Positions 37,174 to 43,906 of a DNA stretch of 64,000 nt are shown piece after piece. The stretch comes from Catenulispora sp. EB89. GTDB lineage: Bacteria > Actinomycetota > Actinomycetes > Streptomycetales > Catenulisporaceae. Each line of letters begins with the position of its first letter. The first letter of the stretch is position 1. A model generated the notes under the pieces. It was given only the letters and a program-made list of their open reading frames with translations. It ran no database searches and had not been told where the DNA came from. A program made the translations under genes and the position numbers. Where the stretch lies: assembly GCF_041261445.1 (NCBI RefSeq), contig NZ_JBGCCU010000014.1:124001-188000 (forward strand), given 5' to 3'.

Positions 37174-38097
37174 ATGAGCCTTTACACCACGTTGCGCCAC
37201 CCGCGGGTATACCTCCGGCACCACCACGGCCACGCCCACACCGGCCAGGAGTACATCGGGTTCAACGGACGCCTCGCCGCCTGGATCACCCGCAAGATAG
37301 GTTCGATGTGGACCGTCTACGCGTGCGCGGCGATCACAGCGGCGTGGATGATCCTCGGGTCGCGCGGCGCATTAGGCTTCGATCCATATCCGTACCCGTT
37401 CATGCTCTTCCTGGGCAACGTGGTACAGCTCCTGCTGATCTTCATCATCCTGCTCGGCCAGCAGGTCCTGGGCCGCACCGGCGACCGCCGCGCACGGCAG
37501 ACCTTCGAGGACGCCGAGGCGATCCTGCACGACTGCGAGCAGATCCAGAACCACCTCATCGCGCAGGACGAGCACCTGTCCAGCTGCGCGGACCTGGACG
37601 ACAACGAGCGCCTGGAGCTGGCCTCGCACGGACTGCGCTTCGAGGCGCCGCCGACCATGGCCGACGAGCACGTCGGCGTCAACGGCCGCCTCGCGGCCTG
37701 GATCACGCACCGCTGCGGCACCATGACAGCGTTCTACATCGCCACCGTCTTCCAACTCGGCTGGATCATCCTGGCCCAGACCGGCGTCCTGAGCTTCGAC
37801 CCGTACCCCTTCGCCTTCCTGCTGTTCCTGTCCAGCCTGACGCAGTTGCTGCTGATGTTCGTCATCATGGTCGGCCAGCAGGTCATCGGCCAAGCCGCCG
37901 ACCGCCGCGCGGAGATGACCTACCGAGACGCCGAAGCCGTGCTGCACGCCTGCGAGCGCCTCCAGGCCCACCTGCGCGCCCAGGACCTCGCGATACGGCA
38001 CATCGTGGAGCACATGACCGAGTGCGAGGCGCAGCCGGCGGCAGTGACGCGCGGTTACGCCGGAGGCTACTGGATGGGAAACCAGAAGCTGTTGTAG
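37174..38097 (+). CDS. membrane protein with two tandem DUF1003 domains
   Basis: 307 residues made of two similar halves. Each reads NGRLAAWIT, then an aromatic membrane helix pair, then SFDPYP/FDPYPY, then LLGQQV or MVGQQV followed by a charged helix (RRARQTFEDAEAIL / RRAEMTYRDAEAVL). Each half is one DUF1003 unit of two membrane helices, so the protein has four. DUF1003 proteins usually carry one copy; function unknown. The 3' end overlaps the convergent lectin-like gene by 31 bases. Confidence 0.85.
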   Translation: MSLYTTLRHPRVYLRHHHGHAHTGQEYIGFNGRLAAWITRKIGSMWTVYACAAITAAWMILGSRGALGFDPYPYPFMLFLGNVVQLLLIFIILLGQQVLGRTGDRRARQTFEDAEAILHDCEQIQNHLIAQDEHLSSCADLDDNERLELASHGLRFEAPPTMADEHVGVNGRLAAWITHRCGTMTAFYIATVFQLGWIILAQTGVLSFDPYPFAFLLFLSSLTQLLLMFVIMVGQQVIGQAADRRAEMTYRDAEAVLHACERLQAHLRAQDLAIRHIVEHMTECEAQPAAVTRGYAGGYWMGNQKLL

Positions 38098-38660
38098 TCG
38101 CCGGGGCCGCCGGTGAACACATTGGTGTTGCTCACGTTCTGGTACAACGCCAGGCCGGTGGCCGTGTCGGTGAAGGTGGTCCCAGTGCTGGAGGCGAAGC
38201 CCGGCGAGTTCCAGTCCTGATACGCGTTCCCCGGCGCCTGGCACGGGTTGGTGGTGTAGACCTGGCCGGCGGCGTTGCTGTCCAGGCAGCGGCCGGTCGC
38301 CTGATCCTGGAGCGAGTAGAAGTAGTAGTAACCGGAGTAGGGCGAGTAGGCCTGCCACTCGGTCCAGTTCCAGTCCTGGTACTTGTTGCCCGGGACCTGG
38401 CACGGAAGCGTGTAGACGCTTCCGCCGGCATTGCTGTCGAGGCAGGTGGTGGCCTTGGCAAATGCCTTCAGCCCGAACCAGCCCGAGTGGATCGCGACCG
38501 GGGTCGAGGAGGGGACTGCCGCTGCCGTCGCGTGGGCCGAACCGACACTGGCCGCCGAAGCGCTGCCCGGGGCCACGAGGCCGACGGTCGCGGCGGCGAG
38601 CAAGGCCGCAGCGGCCAGCGACCCGGTGCGTGACCTGGTCACCGACTTCTGTGTAAGCAT
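38067..38660 (-). CDS. secreted beta-trefoil (ricin-type) lectin-like protein
   Basis: 197 residues. A signal peptide (GSLAAAALLAAATVGLVAPGSASA) precedes repeated blocks TTCLDSNAGGSVYTLPCQ...YQDW and GRCLDSNAAGQVYTTNPCQ...YQDW. These are the alpha and beta repeats of a ricin-B-type carbohydrate-binding trefoil, with paired cysteines and Q-D-W signatures. There is no catalytic domain. ATG 38660 is preferred over an ATG 33 bases upstream because GGGAG precedes it at usable distance and the signal peptide then has normal length. The stop codon lies inside the convergent DUF1003 gene. Confidence 0.83.
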   Translation of the reverse strand: MLTQKSVTRSRTGSLAAAALLAAATVGLVAPGSASAASVGSAHATAAAVPSSTPVAIHSGWFGLKAFAKATTCLDSNAGGSVYTLPCQVPGNKYQDWNWTEWQAYSPYSGYYYFYSLQDQATGRCLDSNAAGQVYTTNPCQAPGNAYQDWNSPGFASSTGTTFTDTATGLALYQNVSNTNVFTGGPGDYNSFWFPIQ

Positions 38661-38740
38661 ATTGATGGCATCTCCCAAGCTGCGGCTGCCCACTCTTACG
38701 GGAACAACAGTTTGGGCACCCGGCCAAGGCCTGGCAACGC

Positions 38741-38761
38741 GTTCAACTGTCCAGGTTGAAC
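38741..38761. promoter_or_regulatory. inverted repeat in the lectin/Endo H gap
   Basis: GTTCAAC and GTTGAAC are exact 7-bp inverted arms separated by seven bases, 80 bases upstream of the lectin-like start. They form a plausible operator for a dimeric regulator. The rest of 38661-38928 shows no gene. Confidence 0.4.
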
Positions 38762-38928
38762 GGTGCCCTCGCCGGCGGTGGCCTGCTTCGGTCGCGCGAG
38801 CCGTACCTAAATCGCTTCAGGGCTACCTCAGGATGCCCCCGTTTCACCACCGTGTCAACGCCGGTACGAAGGACCAACGGCAGAAAACCGACGCATGATC
38901 ACAGGACGCGACAACTGATGCGCGGGTC

Positions 38929-38957
38929 TTGACACCTCCCCGACACGAGAGCATATT
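38929..38957 (+). promoter_or_regulatory. candidate promoter of the GH18 Endo H gene
   Basis: A consensus TTGACA (38929-38934) and CATATT (38952-38957) are spaced 17 bases apart, about 70 bases before the Endo H start, in a locally AT-richer stretch. Confidence 0.55.
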
Positions 38958-39029
38958 CACCTCACTGAATCGGTTTATCTACCGAGCGCCCACCTGTCAC
39001 CCTCATCCAGCAAGGGAGCTTGATCGACG

Positions 39030-40007
39030 ATGCGCGGATCCAGATCGAGGTGGAAGGTCCTGCTCGCCACCAGCGCGCTGACGCTGGCGTTCGCCGGTAT
39101 GGCGGGCGTCGCGCAGGCGGCCCCGGCGAAGGCCGCCAAGGCTAAGAGCGCGCCTGCGGCCGCGGCCGCGAAGGCCGGCCACGGCGCGCGCCACGCCGGC
39201 ACCTCGGCCGGCAAGAGCGGTCCGATCTCCGTGGCGTACGTGGAGGTCAACAACAACAGCATGCTGAACGTGGGCAAGTACACGCTCGCCAACGGCGGCG
39301 CGAACGTCTTCGACATAGCCGTGATATTCGCCGCCAACATCAACTACGACGGCACCAACGCCTACCTGTCGTTCAACTCGCAGGTACAGAGCGTCCTGGA
39401 CAACGCGGCGACGCAGATCCGGCCGCTCCAGGCGCAGGGCATCAAGGTCGAGCTCTCGGTCCTGGGCAACCACCAGGGCGCCGGCTTCGCCAACTTCCCG
39501 TCCCAGTCGGCCGCCGCGGCCTTCGCGCAGCAGCTGTCCACCACCGTCACGCAGTACGGCCTGGACGGCATCGACTTCGACGACGAGTACGCCGATTACG
39601 GCACCAACGGCACCGGCCAGCCCAACGCGAGCTCCTTCGTCTACCTGGTCCAGGCGCTGCGCAACGACATGCCGAACAAGCTCATCACCATGTACGACAT
39701 CGGCCCGGCGGCCTCCAGCCTGACCTACGACGGCACCGACGTCGGCCCGCTGTTCGACTACGCGTGGAACCCGTACTACGACTCCTGGAACGTGCCCAGC
39801 ATCAACCTGCCGAACAGCCAGCTCTCGCCGGCGGCGATCGACGTGACGTCAACGCCGTCCAGCGACGCGGCCAGCCTCGCGCAGCAGACGGTGGACGGGG
39901 GTTACGGGGTCTTCATGACGTACAACCTCGGCGCCACGGACATCCACGATTACATCTCCAGCTTCACGAACGTCCTGTACGGCAGCAACGCCGTCTACAG
40001 CGGCTAG
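39030..40007 (+). CDS. secreted endo-beta-N-acetylglucosaminidase, GH18 (Endo H type)
   Basis: 325 residues. A signal peptide and Ala/Lys-rich spacer occupy residues 1-62. The mature GH18 barrel has the diagnostic Endo H active-site segment YGLDGIDFDDEYADYG, giving Asp184 and Glu186 of D-x-x-D-x-D-x-E, plus KVELSVLGNHQGAGFANF and the Tyr-containing MTYNLG strand. Endo H cuts between the two core GlcNAc residues of high-mannose N-glycans, so the enzyme deglycosylates fungal or other eukaryotic glycoproteins outside the cell. GGGAG precedes the ATG region. Confidence 0.95.
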   Translation: MRGSRSRWKVLLATSALTLAFAGMAGVAQAAPAKAAKAKSAPAAAAAKAGHGARHAGTSAGKSGPISVAYVEVNNNSMLNVGKYTLANGGANVFDIAVIFAANINYDGTNAYLSFNSQVQSVLDNAATQIRPLQAQGIKVELSVLGNHQGAGFANFPSQSAAAAFAQQLSTTVTQYGLDGIDFDDEYADYGTNGTGQPNASSFVYLVQALRNDMPNKLITMYDIGPAASSLTYDGTDVGPLFDYAWNPYYDSWNVPSINLPNSQLSPAAIDVTSTPSSDAASLAQQTVDGGYGVFMTYNLGATDIHDYISSFTNVLYGSNAVYSG

Positions 40008-40020
40008 CAACAACCGAAGT

Positions 40021-40059
40021 CGCGGTGCGGGCTCCCCGGCGGGAAGGGCCCGCACCGCG
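40021..40059. terminator. bidirectional hairpin terminator
   Basis: CGCGGTGCGGGC (40021-40032) pairs with GCCCGCACCGCG (40048-40059) and is followed by GCGTTTT. It lies between the stops of the converging Endo H and TetR genes and can serve both. Confidence 0.8.
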
Positions 40060-40065
40060 GCGTTT

Positions 40066-40701
40066 TCACGAGCCGTCCTCGCCATTCGGCAACAACCGCT
40101 GCAAATCCGCCAGATGCATCGTCGGCCCGCTCAAAGGCACCCGCGAACCCTCAGCCCGCAACCCGGCGATGAGCAGATCGGCGTGCCGATGCGCCAACTC
40201 CATCTGCACCTCATCGCTGAACGGCCCCGGCAGCTTCTGCGACACCCGCACCACCAACAACCCGACATCGGCGAACGCCGCGTCCTCCCGTAACCCGCCG
40301 GTCTTGCGCGCCGTATCCAGCAAGTCCTCGACCAGGTGCGCCGACGCCGTCCGCGCCTCCTTGATCCGCGGCTCGTCCAGATCGATCGCCCCGAGCAGCG
40401 CCGGGATCACCGCCGACGTGCGCAGGTCGATTACCGCGTGGATGTACGCGGCCAGCGCGTCCATCGGATCGGAGTGCTCGCTCCGCGCCTGCCGCACGGC
40501 CTCTGCCGTCGAGATCAGCGCCTCCAACACCACCGCGTGCATCAGCGTGCCGCGGTCGGCGAAGTGCCGGTAGAGCGTGGCGATGCCCACGCCGGACCGG
40601 CGCGCGACCTCCTCCAGCGACCCGTCCGGTCCCTGTTCCACGAACACGTCCCGGGCCGCGGTCATCAGCCGCTCCCGGTTCCGGCGCGCGTCGGCTCGCA
40701 T
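40066..40701 (-). CDS. TetR-family transcriptional repressor
   Basis: 211 residues. The N-terminal HTH (RERLMTAARDVFVEQGPDGSLEEVARR, SGVGIATLYRHFADR) is textbook TetR. The helical ligand domain follows (VLEALISTAEAVRQARSEHSDPMDALAAY). It is divergent from the MFS drug-pump locus with twin dyad sites in the 100-base gap, the usual repressor-pump arrangement. The pump substrate would be its ligand. Confidence 0.94.
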   Translation of the reverse strand: MRADARRNRERLMTAARDVFVEQGPDGSLEEVARRSGVGIATLYRHFADRGTLMHAVVLEALISTAEAVRQARSEHSDPMDALAAYIHAVIDLRTSAVIPALLGAIDLDEPRIKEARTASAHLVEDLLDTARKTGGLREDAAFADVGLLVVRVSQKLPGPFSDEVQMELAHRHADLLIAGLRAEGSRVPLSGPTMHLADLQRLLPNGEDGS

Positions 40702-40739
40702 GCGGACCCCTTTCGGTCGAGGTCCAGCCTAGCAGTAGA

Positions 40740-40781
40740 CGGAGGGAACCCCTTCGCTTAGTATCGGAGGGAACCCCTCCG
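40740..40781. promoter_or_regulatory. twin TetR operators
   Basis: Two copies of a dyad CGGAGGG-AAC-CCCTCCG are present. One at 40765-40781 is perfect; the other at 40740-40756 has one mismatch (CCCTTCG). Their starts are 25 bases apart in the shared TetR/MFS promoter region. They overlap where the pump's -35/-10 should be (TTAGTAT lies between them). Confidence 0.75.
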
Positions 40782-40801
40782 TTTACCGGGAGGTGTCGAC
40801 G

Positions 40802-42247
40802 ATGACCACGGCGACCGCCGTCCAAGGGTCCGAAACCGGTCCCGCCACCAGCCGGCTGATCCTCGGCGTGATCGCGTCCGCGCAGCTCATGACCGCCCTG
40901 GACGCCACGATCGTGAACATCGCACTGCCCTCGGCGCAGCACGCGCTGAACTTCGGTGACGCCCAGCGCCAGTGGGTCGTCACGGCCTACACGGTGTGTT
41001 TCGCCGGCCTGCTGCTGTTCGGCGGACGCGTCGCCGACCTGTTCGGCCGCCGCCGGACCTTCCAGCTCGGCCTGGCCGGCTTCGGCCTCGCCTCCCTGCT
41101 GGCGGGCCTGGCGCCCTCGCTTCCGGTGCTGGCCGCAGGCCGTGCGCTCCAGGGTGCGTCCGCCGCACTGATCACCCCGAGCGTGCTGTCGCTGTTGGCG
41201 GTGACGTTCACCGGCGCGCGGGAGCGGGCCCGGGCGTTCGCCGTCTACGGTGCGGTGGCCAGCAGCGGCGCGGCGTCGGGGCTGCTGCTCGGCGGCGTCA
41301 TCACCGAGTACCTGGGCTGGCGCTGGTGCTTGTACGTCAACGTCGTCCTGGCCGTGGTGGTACTGAGCGTGGGTCGCAGAGTTCTGCCAGACCAGCCGGG
41401 GACGGCGCGCGGCGGCCTGGACGCGGTTTCGGCCGTGCTGGCCACCGGCGGCCTCGCGGCCGTGGTGCTCGGGTGCGGTCAGGCGGCCCGGGACGGCTGG
41501 TCGTCGGCGTCGTCATCAGTGCTCTGATCGGCGGCGTCCTGCAGCTGGCCGCCTTCGCGCTGCGGCAGGCCCGCGTCCCGGATCCCATGCTGCCGCTGCG
41601 GATTCTCGCCGACCGCAATCGGGCCGGTGCCTGCCTCGCGGTCGGCACGGCGGTGATCGGGGCGTTCGGGATGTTCCTGATGCTGACGTATCACCTGCAG
41701 GAGGTGCTGCACTATTCACCGGCGAAGGCCGGCGCCGCGGTTCTTCCGATGGCGGTGGCCAACGCGACCAGCGGCTACCAGTTGGGCAACCGGCTGATGC
41801 CGCGGGTCGCACCCCGCTTCCTGATCGCCGGGGGGACTGCTCGTCGCCGCCACCGGGCTGTTCCTGATGACCCGGCTGACGCCCGGCAGCGGGTACCTGA
41901 TGCCGATCCTGCCCGCCGAGATCCTGGTCGGCACCGGCATGGGGATGCTGTTCCCGCCCGCCTTCCAGCTTGCGATCCGCGGCGTGACGCATCGCGACGC
42001 GGGTATAACGTCCGCTGTCATCAACGCCGCCACCCAGGTCGGCAGCTCGGTCGGGACCGCGGTGCTCAACTCGCTCGCGGTGAGCGTGACCGCCGCCTAT
42101 CTCGTTTCCCATCCGCTCACCGCGTCCGGCCGCCAGGCCGCGCTCGTCCACGGCTACGCCACGGCGATCGCGGTGGCCGCCGGGCTGCTCGCCGCCATGG
42201 CCGCGGCGATGCTGCTGATGATCCGCACCACCGAGGAGAAGTCATGA
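40802..42247 (+). pseudogene. MFS multidrug efflux transporter (DHA2/EmrB type), frame disrupted twice
   Basis: Translated in three pieces it gives a typical drug:proton antiporter (LMTALDATIVNIALPSAQ; VVTAYTVCFAGLLLFGGRVADLFGRRR; LTYHLQEVLHYSPAKAGAAVLP; AGITSAVINAATQVGSSVG). Frame 1 ends at a TGA at 41525-41527 after an apparent one-base loss near 41511-41515. The next segment is readable only in a second frame. An extra G in a six-G run at 41830-41835 restores the original frame, which runs to 42247. The net shift is zero. Either two sequencing errors or a recently damaged gene would explain this. ATG 40802 follows GGGAGG. The stop overlaps the VOC gene start (ATGA). Confidence 0.8.
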
Positions 42248-42612
42248 CCATCCAGCTGAACCACACCATCGTCCGGGCCCGGGACAAGCGCGCCTCGGCC
42301 GCGTTCCTGGCCACCATCCTCGGCCTGGAGGTCGGCGCCGACTTCGGGCGCTTCGTGCCGGTCGCCGTCGCCAACGGCGTGACACTCGACTACATGACCG
42401 CGACCGATCCGCAGCCGCAGCACTACGCGTTCCTCGTGGACGACGACGAGTTCGACGCCGCCTTCGCCCGGATCCGCGAACAGGGCCTGGACTACTACGC
42501 CGAGCCGGGCGGCGACGGACACGGCGAGATCAACACGCGGTGGGGCGGGCGCGGCGTGTACTTCGACGATCCCGACGGGCACGCCATGGAGATCCTTACC
42601 CGAGTGCCGTGA
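42244..42612 (+). CDS. VOC-family (glyoxalase/bleomycin-resistance-like) protein
   Basis: 122 residues of the vicinal-oxygen-chelate fold. The betaalpha-beta-beta-beta modules are visible as NHTIVRARDKRASAAFLATILGLEVG and YFDDPDGHAMEIL, with metal-site candidates His and Glu at the two ends. It starts inside the MFS stop codon (ATGA overlap), so it is translationally coupled to the pump and repressed by the same TetR. A resistance or detoxification role for a small molecule is likely. The exact substrate is unknown. Confidence 0.88.
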   Translation: MTIQLNHTIVRARDKRASAAFLATILGLEVGADFGRFVPVAVANGVTLDYMTATDPQPQHYAFLVDDDEFDAAFARIREQGLDYYAEPGGDGHGEINTRWGGRGVYFDDPDGHAMEILTRVP

Positions 42613-42621
42613 CCTGGCGCG

Positions 42622-43386
42622 TCACACAGTGACCGGCGGCTCCCGGACATCGGTGAGGAACATGTGCCCGGGAGCGTGCGTGATGGCGAACGGTGGCCGG
42701 GACGCGACCACCGCCGCCTGCAGGGTCACGCCACAGGCCCAGAACATCGGAACGTCGTCGGGCTCAGCCTCCGGCGGCTCCCCGAAGTCGGGCCGCTCCA
42801 GGTCGTAGATGCCGAGCCGTCGAGGATCGCCGACCTGCACCGGCGCCCCATGCGCCGCCGGCATCAGGGCCGTGATCCGCCCGGCGGTGCCAACCAGCGC
42901 CGACGGCACCGGCCGCATCGAGACCACCAGCGGCCCGCGAACCCGCTCGGCCGGCCGGCACTGCCGGTTCGTCCTGTACATGGCGACGTTCCGCCCCGGA
43001 TAGCGCCACGGCACCCCGGCCTGAGCCAGGGCACTGTCGAAGCTGAAGCTGCACCCGGTGAGGAACGTCACCGAGTCCTCGCGCCACACGTCGACGACAT
43101 CAGTGGTCTCGTCGACCAACCGGCCGTCCCGCCACACGCGGTACAACGGCAGATCGGTCCGCAGGTCGGCACCCTCGGCGAGCCGCGTATGCCGCGACCC
43201 GGTGTCGGTGACATCGAGGATCGGGCAGGCCTCCGGGTTGCGCTCGATGAACAGCAGCACGTCATAGGCCCACCCGGCAGGCACGCTGAGGAAGTTCGCC
43301 TGCCGGAAGCCGGGCGCCAACCCGGCCGTCGGCCCACGCGCCCCGGCGCGGAACCCGGCCCGCAGCTCGGCTGCTGTTTCGGGCAT
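42622..43386 (-). CDS. DUF1445-family putative hydro-lyase
   Basis: 254 residues of the DUF1445 family (YcsI/D-glutamate cyclase-like). Signatures are [23 protein letters not shown] near the N-terminus, [62 protein letters not shown] and the C-terminal [13 protein letters not shown]. Members are about 260 residues and some accompany lactam or amino-acid metabolism. It converges with the VOC gene. Its upstream region is the palindrome island, so its promoter must lie within or next to those repeats. Confidence 0.9.
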   Translation of the reverse strand: MPETAAELRAGFRAGARGPTAGLAPGFRQANFLSVPAGWAYDVLLFIERNPEACPILDVTDTGSRHTRLAEGADLRTDLPLYRVWRDGRLVDETTDVVDVWREDSVTFLTGCSFSFDSALAQAGVPWRYPGRNVAMYRTNRQCRPAERVRGPLVVSMRPVPSALVGTAGRITALMPAAHGAPVQVGDPRRLGIYDLERPDFGEPPEAEPDDVPMFWACGVTLQAAVVASRPPFAITHAPGHMFLTDVREPPVTV

Positions 43387-43446
43387 ATCGGCACGTTAGG
43401 CCGATCCGGGGCGGGGTTCAACAGGGGGGCGGCTGCGTGCCTCGTC

Positions 43447-43885
43447 TCGATACCTCGGCATCGAGGTACCTCGGCATCGAGGTATATCGATTCGAGGTAC
43501 CTGACCCTGCCATACCTCGCGGCCGAGATACCTCGCGGCCGAGATACCTCGGGGCCGAGGTATAGCAGCATGCGCTGGGTCACCGTGCTGCGCCTCGATG
43601 CCGAGGTACCTCGGCATCGATGTATATCGATTCGAGGTGTCTCGTTTCGCTATACCTCGGTACCGAGGTATCTCGCCGCCGAGGCATGCGCAGCCATCGC
43701 TCACCGCCCGATCACGCCGTACCGGCGCGCACTACCCATCCGACCGCCGGCCGCCGGTGCAGCATGCGCCGGGCTACCGTGCTGCGCCTCGATGCCGAGA
43801 TACCTCGGCGTCGCTGTATATCGATTCGAGGTGCCTCGTTTCGTTATACCTCGGTCCCGAGGTACCTCGCCGCCGAGGCAGGCCG
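43447..43885. repeat. palindromic repeat island (TACCTCGG/CCGAGGTA family)
   Basis: A 520-base gap contains two copies of a roughly 120-base unit exactly 194 bases apart (starting AGCATGCGC at 43567 and at 43761), about 90% identical, and a diverged third copy at 43447-43566. Each unit is a chain of palindromes such as GATGCCGAGGTACCTCGGCATC and ATACCTCGGTACCGAGGTAT, with an invariant TATATCGATTCGAGG. The same core forms the perfect palindrome at 14837. Nothing in it looks coding; the translations are low-complexity Arg/Tyr/Pro repeats. Confidence 0.9.
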
Positions 43886-43906
43886 CCGCCGTCCCTCGCC
43901 GCGCCC

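Noticed and set aside
43447-43885. CRISPR array or protein-coding repeat gene in the palindrome island
   Set aside because: Repeats are palindromic and of unequal spacing, with no 28-40-base repeat/spacer alternation and no cas genes nearby; all translations are Arg/Tyr/Pro low-complexity.
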